Source: Cubamyces lactineus (Eukaryota > Basidiomycota > Agaricomycetes > Polyporales > Polyporaceae). Taken from it: 64,000 nt of DNA. Shown here piece after piece: positions 38,228 through 48,153 of this stretch. The notes under the pieces were generated by a model, which did not search any database, was not told the DNA's origin, and worked only from the letters and a program-made list of their open reading frames with translations. Position 1 is the stretch's first letter; every line of letters begins with the position of its first letter. The stretch spans positions 620,001 through 684,000 of the forward strand of contig JACDTU010000018.1 in assembly GCA_022376465.1 (NCBI GenBank), written 5' to 3'. The translations under genes and the position numbers were made by a program.

Positions 38228-38786
38228 ATGGCCGTATGTGTTTCCCTCCCGTTTGAATGGACTAGTGCTTATTATTCTCTGTGTCCTTGGTACAGTCCGG
38301 GTTCGGCTACAACGGAGGTACGCCCCTCAGCATAGGACTGGTGCTACGCACGGTATGAACGGGCTCTTCCAGGTGTCTCGCGCTGCTTCGCGTACTGGCA
38401 GGAGTTCTCCAAGGTATGTTCACTCAACATTCTCATGTGCTCAATGTTCAGTATGGTCCTTTCGGGAAAGTGTTACGCGCAAGCGGACGTGCCGAAGCAG
38501 TGCGCCCCCCAGGCAGAGGATTATCTCGAGTGCCTGCATCATACCAAGGAGGTGCGTCCCTTAACTTTCGTCCCACTGCCTAGCTCTCTTTGTGCTTCTG
38601 CTATACGTCCTAACTCTACCCTCTTCAACAATGCAGATAGCGCGCGCTAAGGAAATCAAAGCCGAGTTCATCCGGAAGGCGCAGCACCAAGCGAACGAAG
38701 GACGCAAAGCTGCGGATATCCTTGCAGACGGCGTTATTGTCGGCGTTGGACTTATACAGCGTGGCGAAGCCGCGAAATCGAAGTAG
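38228..38786 (+). CDS. mitochondrial complex I subunit NDUFS5 (15 kDa, CHCH)
   Basis: This is a small accessory subunit of NADH:ubiquinone oxidoreductase, located on the intermembrane-space side. The first exon encodes only MA. The assembled protein continues SGFGYNGGVSRC and contains twin CX9C motifs, CFAYWQEFSKC and CAPQAEDYLEC, which form disulfides through the Mia40 pathway. The helical tail contains RAKEIKAEFIRKAQ and ends RGEAAKSK. The gene has four or five tiny exons. One acceptor, in GGGAAAG before TGTTACGCG, is chosen because it gives the expected SKCYAQAD. A degraded copy of the promoter and of an internal exon lies at 42760-42945. Confidence 0.85.
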
Positions 38787-39594
38787 AGTGCTATCAATCC
38801 ACGCCGTCTGCTACTGTTCTGTGGTTGCCCGCTCGCAACTTATTTTAATCGGCAACTCGTTGGCGCTTGTGAATACTCTGTGCTGCTGCCGAAGTCGCGT
38901 TATTACTAAGGTGAAGCATAGTTCTTGAGCCTAGGCCGACTAACATCCTATGCTTCTTGTGTCCGATCCTGTGGGTTTTGACACCCATTGCCGTCGCAAG
39001 ATATGGGGGAGATTATGGTTGTCGCCGAGGCTCTGCTTCTTCAGAGTCTCAATGTCACGCTATTAACTAGACGTTACGAATGGGATCCCGCCGAGGACCC
39101 TGACTTCCCATCCGCCTCTTCTAATGGCTCCGAAGCGGCTACAAGTTGAACGAGTGGGATCTGCTTCCTGTGATGTAGGTCGACTCGCCTACCTTCTACG
39201 ATGGCTGGCATCAGCTGATATGACATATTTAGGGAACCGTAGAGTCAACTGCATCATATCCGTACTCGCGGCTTGCTCTCGACGAGTCGTATAGTTTCAC
39301 AGTGATATCGCACAACACCCCGCCCGCGCCACCTGAGAGCCCTGAAGGGAAGCTCGGGGTACCTGTTTGAATCCTTCATTATCGTCCCGTGCGTGCTGCA
39401 TGCTAGTACTATGTTGACGGAGATCCCTGTGTTGTTCCTCTTACCTTCCACTGGGCATCACGCGTCGATGCTTGAAGGAGAGCGACTATCATCGGAGTGG
39501 AAGGGCCCTAGAAGGAGACATTGTACGCGTTAACCGGTAACCTCTTAGCACACCCTCCCTCATGCATATTCAATTGGATGTTAAGAGTGATACT
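38787..39594. other. intergenic, possible debris
   Basis: This is the NDUFS5 3' flank. A short plus-strand stretch near 39040-39150 has protein-like composition (EWDPAEDPDFPSASS) but no context. Nothing firm is seen. Confidence 0.35.
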
Positions 39595-39860
39595 GACGGC
39601 AGCGTTCCATGACTCGGAGCCGGATCCCGACTTTTTGCCCTCACGGATGCCTCATGTCAAGATGGCTATATGGTGAAGTATGTGGTATCATTGGCGCTGC
39701 GCTCGGCTTGAGTAGATGGTGTTGAGAATGTCAACGGCCACGACACTGGGTATTGACGTTGTCTCTGGGAGTACTTCGACGATGCTCTCTTCATCCCTCA
39801 TAAACATCGCGTCCATCCTACGCGCAGCTTACAAGCGGATGGGCGGCTTTGTTTCCTCGC
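39595..39860 (+). pseudogene. cytochrome P450 fragment (decayed)
   Basis: Two short blocks resemble the C-terminal part of the P450s in this window. FHDSEPDPDFLPSRM resembles the HDPERFPEPDTF meander. YFDDALFI, then after a frame change INIASILRAAYKRMGG, resembles HFAEDTLFINIASVLHAFD after the heme loop. The frames do not join, the heme cysteine is absent, and no upstream domains were found. The call rests on short similarity only. Confidence 0.4.
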
Positions 39861-40153
39861 GAACGCCAGAGTTACGTCCACTCTAGGTTTGTACGTGCGC
39901 CCTTCTGTCCATAGGAAATGGCCCACGAGGGGTGCAGGTTCGTCACTCAGCAAGAGAAGCTAGACCCTTGAGCTAACTCATCCTACAGGGGGAGACGACG
40001 TCCACAGGAAGGGTACGATGTGCGAACACATCCGTTACAATGCCCCCCTTCTCGCATATGTTCACACGTGGTAGCGGTTTGTATTCGGAATCGGTTAAGC
40101 GCATCGTCAAGTCCAAATAGTACTTCGGGCCGCGACTAGTATGTAACCTTGGC

Positions 40154-42426
40154 ATGCTTCCCACATGCCTCTCACCAATTGCCCCCGGTGCAAACCCTAT
40201 CGTAACCCCAAGTCCCTTCTCGCCTATATTGTCCCCTCCATCTTCTCTACCGAATACGTGCGCTGACATGGCCGACGACCAAAGCACCAGCACCTTTGGG
40301 CAGTGTCTTCTCTGCCCTCTTGATGTCTCACCCGGTACCAATTCCGAGAACGCGTCACAACTGTTTTCGATCATCGATGGTTCAACCCCAATGGGGCTTG
40401 CGCAGGTCTGAACAGCTAGTTGTCTACATGGTGTATGTCATGTTCACTCTACGTACTAGCTGGCATGGTTGCAGCGTGCACAACTCGATTTTGGGATTAC
40501 GCTCGACAGTACCCAGAATACGTTGAATCGTAAGTGCTAGCTTGTCCAGTCTCAGACTCTCGTGTGACGTTGCATTGATGCCGTTCACTACCCCTTAGTA
40601 TGTGTATACCACAAAGTCCTACTGAAGGCGGGAGCCATTGTGCTGTGCCCTCCGCTGCGGGACCTCCAATGCTTGATAGAACATGAACAGAGAGATTGGC
40701 AAGTGCGCCTCAAGAAATGCAAGACGGACGATTACGTTTCAGGAAACGTTCCGAGCTGTACTGCTCCTCAAGTATGTATATGGCCTCCTGCTCTGACCTG
40801 ATGCATTCGCAGCGTCGCGCTGATGCATGTGTAACCCAGGACCTAAGTGGATACCTCAGCTGTATATGGCAGGGCTCGTACCACAACTACTTTGACACTC
40901 TTACAGGGCTCATAGCCTATGCGCCTTCGTATATGTCGTCCGAGGATTACCCCCCAAAGCTTGTTCTCCCGCCACAGCTTCTCTGTAGAAACCTTGGCAA
41001 CAGGGCACCATACCTAGAGGTAGAACTTCCGCTCGCTGCAGACAACCAAACGCCTGTCTTTGATCTTGCCTTGCAGTTCAATTGTCCTGGTCAGACTTGG
41101 CGCGTCAATCCGTACGCTGTCATAGTCCTCGCTATGAAAATGCTCCACGCCCCATACCCTCCAGACGACATTTTCTTCTGCGACTATACGAAATCGGACC
41201 ATGTGATGTATATGGAGAATCCCCTTGGAAAGTATGAGGCTCTTCTTCTTGAATTGCGTACCTTGTACTCGCGTACAGATGACCTCCTGTCCCAATGTGG
41301 GCGGTTGATCAAAGGAACCGTCATGGAACGCCCTCAACGGGATTTGGGGGCCCCTTACCATGCAGATTGGAATAGGGTGGACACACGCAGGGAAGACGGG
41401 TTTGAGGAGGTGCAGAAACAGCTCTTGGATGTGATGAGCAGCCATGAATTAGAACGTAGGTGCATCCTATGCGGTACGAGGAAACACGTGCACGTTCAAC
41501 GGGTGGGGATCTCTTTCGATGGTGACCGTTACGATAATGTAAGTCGGCTTGACATGATCGCATACCCTTCAACGTACAGAGAACTTACACGTGGTCACCG
41601 TAGCCCCGCCAGTGGCTCAATGCACTCAACATCATACCGCCGGATTACGATCCACTGATTGATGACTTCACAAATCTCATGTTTGGTACGTACGTGTCTG
41701 TGTTGTACAACTATAATGCTTCCGCTTACTGGAGGCATGCAGTATGTGAGGAGCATGCCGACGCATACGACTGTGGAGCTTGGCGATGGATTCCTTCCAG
41801 CATGGAGGCCTATGCCGACGTAGTACCCTATGCTACTAGTAAGCGCACGGTCAGTTCGATGAGACATGTCCATCGGCCTGTATAGCATTCCACTTAACAT
41901 TTTGATCGTTTCTAGAGATCCTTGAGTGAAAATGCAGCCATCGCGGCCGGAGATACAAGCTCGAGTACTACGGTAGACCCAAGTCCGACTAACACCGACA
42001 ACGTAAGTTTTCGACACACCTGTGAAAGCGCCTGCAGTCGACTCACCACGGCCACAGATGACGTTCGACTTGTTGATATTCTTGCCCCAAGCGATGCCTT
42101 CCATCGACTTACTCGGAGATCTCAGGTCCAAAACAGTTGTCGTCCCTGCAGACGCATTCCAAGGCGACACCTTTCCCCGGGTTCTGCGGTCCTTTAGGAC
42201 GCTACACTTGGACCCGTACATAACGTACGCTTCGACACTGCGTATGGCTGGAGCAGCGTATTTGCCTTTTCCCGACGATGATCTGAAGGCCATTGAAGAC
42301 GTATGTCTTCGCATCCATAAGACATGGAACGATCGCCTTCGTATTCAAGAGGCCCCAGTGCTTTGCACAGCCTTGGAAAGTAGGCGTCAACGTGACCTCG
42401 AGTTCATAGCGCGGAAGGGTTGGTAG
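40154..42426 (+). CDS. HNH-nuclease-like zinc-site protein 1 (unfamiliar family)
   Basis: I do not recognise a named family. The product is about 570 residues in several exons. It begins at ATG 40154 or, in the same frame, 40268 (MADDQSTSTFG). It carries a CLLCP pair near the N terminus, a conserved block VLLKAGAIVLCPPLRDL, a long middle domain (LSGYLSCIWQGS, LQFNCPGQTWRVNPYAVIV) and a C-terminal putative metal site. That site is CILCG with KHVHVQRV, then PRQWLNALNIIP, NLMF, and EEHADAYDCGAWRWIP. The order C-x2-C, His, NLM, HAD, D-GAW is reminiscent of fungal HNH-type domains (PF13391-like), where such residues bind a metal and cut DNA. A further C-terminal exon, MTFDLLIFLPQAMPSID to FIARKGW, ends at 42426. 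A damaged paralog lies at 55027-56723. The coding call is firm; HNH is an inference. Confidence 0.7.
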
Positions 42427-42759
42427 GTCTACCCCGAGTCAAATCCGTCCAAGAAGAGCGTGCTCTCGGGTATGGATGCGATTGCCTGTGACACTGTCGA
42501 GTGCTGGCTCAGATGTACCAAATACTATTTATTGCATCATGCTATGTTGCCATGACTTATCGTGTGATGCGTCCCTGCTACAGAGATAAGCCACCGTAAG
42601 CCATCTCAAATGTCCCGCTTCGCGGCTTCCGTCTCTGGAAACACCATCATAAAGGTGTGCGCAACACCAGACTATCTCAGGCTGCGAACCCGTGCGATTC
42701 AAAGCCATCATGGTAGCGACGCCGGCTCCAAGGCAGACGCAGGAGATCATGCCGACGTG
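42427..42759. other. duplication junction spacer
   Basis: This lies between HNH-like gene 1 and the NDUFS5 relic. It probably contains the junction of the tandem duplication. No gene is visible. Confidence 0.4.
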
Positions 42760-42945
42760 ATGCCGTAATGTCCATCACGCAGACCTCGCCGGCGCTATGG
42801 GGCGAAGAGCCACAGTGAGTCCGATGACTGCTGTCACGCCATGGTGCCATAACATTGAAGAGGCTCTTCTAGTATACTTAGTGGCAGGATCTCTCCAAGG
42901 TACGTTCATATCGACATTCTCAGATGCTCAATGTTCGATTCACTC
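42760..42945 (+). pseudogene. NDUFS5 relic (promoter and internal exon copy)
   Basis: The stretch around 42765-42808 matches the NDUFS5 upstream region around 38131-38174, sharing ACCTCGCCGGCGCTA. The stretch around 42881-42938 matches an NDUFS5 exon and intron at about 38396-38454, sharing TGGCAGGA, CTCCAAGGTA and TGCTCAATGTTC. The first coding exon is not recognisable and the rest is missing or diverged, so it cannot encode the subunit. Confidence 0.7.
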
Positions 42946-42985
42946 AGCTTCGAAACGTGTTCATCATTTAAATTGGCTCCGAGAG

Positions 42986-42994
42986 GGCTAAGAC
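42986..42994. repeat. MULE target-site duplication, left
   Basis: GGCTAAGAC directly precedes the left terminal inverted repeat and recurs at 54929-54937 directly after the right one. Nine bp is the usual length for MULE elements. Confidence 0.85.
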
Positions 42995-43309
42995 ACTTGA
43001 GGCTAATCTCCCACCAGAATTGTTCAGCATTCAAACTCCGCGGTGGCTGCCATCAATGTTAGGCGCCAGTAGACCTTACTGGCCACCCAGTCTCTCCTCC
43101 CGCCCGCCCTCGCGCACCTCGCGCACCTCGCGAACAGCGCGCGCAGGCCACGGACGGTGCGCACGATGTCCATGTCCTTGCGCGGGCGCTTCTGTACACT
43201 TAGATGTACATTTATTCCAATTTAGTACCTATTTTCGCGTGATTTTCAGATGGCCTCGTAGCGTCGCTCACAGAGTTCGACGTGAAAATCTCCGAACCAC
43301 CCGTCTGCT
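42995..43309 (+). repeat. MULE left terminal inverted repeat
   Basis: These 315 nt are almost perfectly the reverse complement of the rejoined right arm (46948-47204 plus 54867-54928). The main visible difference is a 4-nt indel near the inner end. The arm contains CTCGCGCAC repeats and an AT-rich patch that may be the transposase promoter, with the ATG only 13 nt beyond it. Confidence 0.9.
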
Positions 43310-43321
43310 CACCTGGTACTC

Positions 43322-46300
43322 ATGGCTCGCACTCGCTGCAACACATGTCATTCCAAAAAACCTGGGGATGCGTTCTCTTTTCTATTGCGAGGTCCAAAAA
43401 AAGGCATAGAGCGTTCCAAGGAATGTATAGCCTGCGGCACACGTCGGCGGGAGCGTCGTGCTTCTAAGAAAGCCCCGAAGAGAAAGCAGAGCGGAAATGA
43501 AAGCGACGAAGCTCCTGATGAAGACAAAGCCGACGCGCCGCCTCCAATGGGATTAGAAACACTGGTGGAGAAGCTGCGCGGGCTGGAGGCTCCCATCAAG
43601 GGCTTCCGTGCCCGCGTAGATGCCACAGGAAAAGTATCATCTGAGTTAGAGCTGGTCCAGCAGGCTCGAGATCTCGCCAAGGTTCTGGGTGAGGCGATGC
43701 TGCTGCATTGGACGTGAGTATTCAAGCTTATTACCCGATGAGAACCTATGAAGTGTGCCCACACTGAGTACAACATAGTTATGAGAAGAAAGAAGAGCGG
43801 ACACGTACTCAGGACTTTCTTGTGTCGTTCAGCTGCTCACAATCGAGCGCACGCGAGCACAAAGCGAAGGTCCCTAAGCCGAACAAGGGCCGAGATGCAC
43901 GGCGTATGGCTCGCTTCGATTGCGTGGGATGGCTACGAATCGTGGTAGCCCCGGAGTCTGATGTCATGGAGGTCAGGATCCAACATGTAGTCGGCCACTT
44001 ACCGTATGTGGACATCAACATCCTGGACGAATGGAAGAGCTTCATTGAGACGCAGGCACGCTCTGATACATCGGGGACAGTAAGTGATGATCAGGCTATC
44101 ACCTAATTGGCGATCTGAGATTGTCCATACCTAGATCTGGCGCAAGATAGTCCAGGAGATATCAAAAGGGCTACCTGCTCAGGAGGTCTCCATCCCGTTC
44201 ACCTCAAAGAGTGTTCACTACTGGTGGCATAAATGCACAGAGAAGGACTGGCAGCTCGATCCGGACCCGTTCATCTCAGCATGCGAGTTCGTAAAGCAGA
44301 AGGGGGACGAGTACCATATCAGTGACATGGACATAGAAGCAGAGCCAGGAACAAGAGCATTCGGCTTCTATGTCAAAGACTTCGTGGAGGCGTGGGCAGT
44401 GCATACGCAGGAGCTCGCAATGGACTCAACATGTGAGTAGATGCACGCGTTTCGTGGCTGTAGGTGTATCATGTGACCGTGTACTAACTGCACCCATTAG
44501 GGAACACCAACGGCGGCAACTTCGAACTGTTCGCAGCCGTCGCTGATGCTGATGGATGTGGGATTCCCCTTGGCTTTCTATTCCTCTCCACTACGAAGGA
44601 CGCAGCTGCAGGAGCCAAGGAGAAAGTTCTAACATGGTTCTTAGGCGGCCTCAGAGAACTCGGTGTGCAGTCTGAGTTCACGCTCACTGACAAGGATTGG
44701 TCGGAAATCAATGCCATGGCCGCTACCTGGCCTGACGCGAAGCCCCAGCTTTGTATTTGGCATGCACTCCGAGCTGTGAAGAAACGGCTTTGCAAGAACA
44801 AAGATACTCCAGCACCATATGACGTCCACGCCGCCTGTCGCGAGTTCGAGTTCATCGACGTGAACTTCGTCCCAATTAGCCAACAAGATCCATTCAATGA
44901 TCCGGTATGGTACCCTCGGCTACATAGCTCTGATGTGCTTACTGATATGGGTATCTAGATTCCTCCTCCACCCGAGAAGCCAGTGCCCCGGGGGCGCCTA
45001 CTCGTCGATGGCCGGCCACCAGTTCTCACCCAGTCACTGCCCAAAATTGTCCTGACCCCAGCGGCCATCGCCCGTGCTCTAGCGCCGAAGCCATTGAGCA
45101 AGCCGTCTGATAACGCACTTCCGGAAGAACTATTTGACATCGAGGCTGCAAGCGGTAGTACATGCCACCCACCCATTGGCGACTCCGATCGCTTCACGTG
45201 CAGCTTGGAGGACGACGAGCAGAGCGACGATGGCACCTTTTGGGGGAACCGTGCACAGGGTTCCACAGAGGAGGAACTGTGGGAGTACGATGAGTGGGAA
45301 GGCTTCGAAGACATTGACAACATGCGGCGCGACCTGGAGGCTGTTGCGCAAGATGCTACCAATGTCTCGAACAACTGCCCTGATCCTTCGGAGTCTGGCC
45401 CACGTACGACTTCGGCAGGATATCAATTCTGTCCCCCGGCCCATTGGCTTCCCATCATGCGCCTATTTGCAAAACACGCATCACAACACCCTCTACTACC
45501 CGAGCGGCATGGCCAATCCCGAACAGCGGAGGAGATCTACCGCGACGCTGTGTCAGAGGTGTACCGCCATTGTAAGACGAATCACCTCACAGAGGTATGG
45601 GCGTACCTCTGGAACTCATGGTACTGCCACACACGATGGCGACTCTGGGCACGGTCAGCGTATCCAAACAGCATCCCTCGGAAACGCACAACCATGATTG
45701 TGGAGGCGCTATGGCGTGGGATCAAGCGCCTAGTGCTTTACATGTACAATCGACCTCCTGTGGATCTCGCGCTTTACACAATCGTTACACGCGCACTTCC
45801 GTCGTATCGTCACACGCTTTCGAAGATTCTCAATGACCCACGTAAAGGCCGTGCGAAGTCATTATCTCATACGCAAACCGCCCTGAAGCGAGCATGGAAG
45901 CGTCTACTCAAGTCACCCATCAATGGTGAATACTCGACGGACGCCACACGGTGGACGTGTGACTGCGGCGCTCAGAAGTACCACGCACACCTGCTTTGTA
46001 AGCATCTTGTGCAGGCCGTAGGGAAGCTTCCGGAGTTGTGGTGGCCAACAGCGGTGCGCTACCACATACCGCCCTTCTACACCGTCCCAATTGGGGGGAA
46101 GATGGCAAGAGCTCCTGAAAACCTCCGGGATCACGCGTGGCTACCCCGCTTAGCAAGGCAGCCGCAGGCATTCCAGGTCCGGTATCCAGGCCCGTGTGAA
46201 GATGGATCAGACATCGAGATTCCGCCTCTCGATGGCCACCGCCCGTCGTCTCCAGTAAGCGGATGAGCGTTCTGATGCATAACTTATTGGATACTGACTA

Positions 46301-46910
46301 TAGCTAGATCTCCTCGTCCCCGGACAAGGCACCACCAACTGGTTCTGATGGTCTCATGCGGACACGTGCGGGAGGAGGGGGTGGCTTCGATGTGCGTAAC
46401 AGTACAGTTTCTTGTTACAGCAACGCCTCACCTTTTTTACTCTAGCTTGATGACGAGGAAGAAGTCACCGTTGAGGAGGTCATCTGCCTGCTGGAGTATG
46501 CCAAGAAGACACTGAATGAGCAACGCGACAACCCCGAGGTGTGCTTCCTGGAGAATGCCAAGCAGCGTATGCGTACGACCGTCCGATGGGTGCAAGACGT
46601 GCTGCTCAATGCCGGGCGCCCATCAACAATCAAAATAACTACCGAAGCAAAGGATTGATTGGTCAATGATCTCATTACCGTACTCAGGCAGGCTGTCAGC
46701 CATATACGGGAGATCCAACTCGGGAGCTCAAGCGACAAGCCGCAGTATCTCCGGCATGCCCTCCAGCGCGTACAAGGCACAGTCGCATGGGCACGCGATG
46801 TTGAGTATCATGCGGAACATCGACGAACGATCCCTCAGATGAACCGGCGAAAGCGTGGAGAACCTGACCCTACCAACGTGTTAGGGTACCGCTATGGTTT
46901 GCCAAAGTAG
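43322..46910 (+). CDS. MULE transposase with SWIM zinc finger (in-frame stop near the end)
   Basis: This is a DDE transposase. The N terminus has a cysteine cluster (CNTCHSKKPGDAF, CIACGTRRRER). Several introns follow. The catalytic core contains AMDST-WNTN (first Asp, across an intron), LTDKDWSEIN (second Asp) with the CIWHAL motif, and TTMIVEALWRGIKR (Glu). The SWIM finger is WTCDCGAQKYHAHLLCKHL, C-x-C then C-x-H. C-terminal exons are acidic. A TGA at 46656-46658 interrupts the frame after TIKITTEAKD. The same frame stays open for another 83 codons to 46910 and looks like coding sequence, so this is probably a nonsense mutation removing the C terminus. The core residues are all present. Confidence 0.85.
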
Positions 46911-46947
46911 ATAGATTACGGCATATCTAGCATACAAACCAGTATTA

Positions 46948-47204
46948 AGCAGACGGGTGGGTGGTTCGGAGATTTTCACGTCGAACTCTGTGAGCGACGC
47001 TACGAGGCCATCTGAAAATCACGCGAAAATAGGTATTAAATTGGAATAAATGTACATCTAAGTGTACAGAAGCGCCCGCGCAAGGACATGGACATCGCAC
47101 GCACTGTCCGTGGCCTGCGCGCGCTGTTCGCGAGGTGCGCGAGGTGTGCAAGGGCGGGCGGGAGGAGAGACTGGGTGGCCAGTAAGGTCTACTGGCGCCT
47201 AACA
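46948..47204 (-). repeat. MULE right inverted repeat, inner part
   Basis: This is the reverse complement of most of the left arm. It ends at TAACA, where the gypsy element begins, and the arm resumes at 54867. Confidence 0.9.
47200..47204. repeat. gypsy target-site duplication, left
   Basis: TAACA flanks the gypsy LTR here and again at 54862-54866. Confidence 0.9.
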
Positions 47205-47621
47205 TGTTACGACGCTCACTGTGTCACGGTCACCCAGTTTCCTTTTCCTCTCTCTCCCTCGTGCCTCCGTTATGCCACGTCATCCTTTCCCATGCCACGT
47301 CACCCTTTCCCACCGGTTCACACGGCTGTTGTATTACTACCCTATCACCTTCCGCCACGTCATCGCCACATCATCTGTACTCCCAGCCCTGACTCTACGT
47401 AGTTATACTGGACTCTCACGGTACGTGGCGCCTACGTGGCGCCGACGTGTCCATGTCTCTCTTCCTGTATTTAAGACCAGAGGATCCACTCGGGATCCTC
47501 AGCTCGACCTGGTTATCCATTGCCTATTCCTCTGAACCTCTACTCGACTCGAACTACTGGAGACCTCTGGTCCGATCCCTAGGACGTCGCTCGCTGTGAC
47601 CGATCTAGGCTCGTCGTAACA
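47205..47621 (+). repeat. 5' LTR of the chromovirus
   Basis: This begins TGTTACGACG and ends CGTCGTAACA, with matching inverted ends. It contains the TATTTAAG box at 47468 and the predicted transcription start AGCTCGACCT at 47501. No difference from the 3' LTR was seen. Confidence 0.93.
47468..47500 (+). promoter_or_regulatory. LTR core promoter with short palindrome
   Basis: TATTTAAG at 47468 is followed by an inverted repeat GAGGATCC-ACTCG-GGATCCTC (47480-47500) that ends exactly where the predicted transcript begins. The role of the palindrome is unknown. Confidence 0.55.
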
Positions 47622-47623
47622 TT

Positions 47624-47633
47624 AGGTCGAGCT
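47624..47633 (+). other. candidate self-priming primer-binding site
   Basis: AGGTCGAGCT, two nt after the LTR, is the exact complement of AGCTCGACCT at 47501-47510, the predicted 5' end of the transcript. No TGG characteristic of tRNA priming follows the LTR. This is the arrangement of Tf1/sushi-type self-primed elements. Confidence 0.7.
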
Positions 47634-48153
47634 CACCAGAACCCGTCGATCTACCCAGATCTCGACACACGACACCCGCTCAAGACAGAGCGGCCCCGAA
47701 CCGAACAACACGGCGTCGATACCGAAAGAATTTGCGGTTGACAAGGAAGCCAAGCTAGTCTACTACGAAGGGCAACAAGTCTTCTGGAAGAACAAGTCCT
47801 GGCACTTCACCGAAGTCCCTCTCACCTGGCGGAACTGCCTTGACATCGACCCCGACTACCGAAGACGCTACCGCGAAATATCACTTGGAGACGAACTTCC
47901 GGAGGAACCAGCGGCCACCCCGGAACCGAGAACAGAACCAGAACAACCTTCCCCGGTAGACTTCACTACTCCCAGACCAGCTCAGGCGGAGATACTCGAG
48001 GAGAGTGAACCAGAAAGCGAGAACGCTACAAGAACTTCGAACGACGACCACGACCCGGAGGGAAGCGAAGCCGCACCAGAACCCGTAGGGAAGACCCCTC
48101 AAGAAGAATCGAACCGAACTGCAAACGAACCCGAAGGCCGAACCGAAGCCACG
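47626..48153 (+). other. ATG-free open frame ahead of gag
   Basis: The gag frame is open upstream from a TAG at 47623 to the first ATG at 48154. It has clear coding character, for example LVYYEGQQVFWKNKSW and LTWRNCLDIDPDYRRRY, then an acidic Pro/Glu stretch. There is no ATG in any forward frame here, nor in the predicted leader from 47501. An ACG with A at -3 and G at +4 occurs at 47727 (AAC-ACG-G) and could start translation. This may be an N-terminal Gag extension. Confidence 0.55.

Noticed and set aside
47622..47640. tRNA-type primer-binding site after the chromovirus LTR
   Set aside because: No TGG or initiator-Met complement was seen; the 10-nt self-complement to the transcript start fits better.
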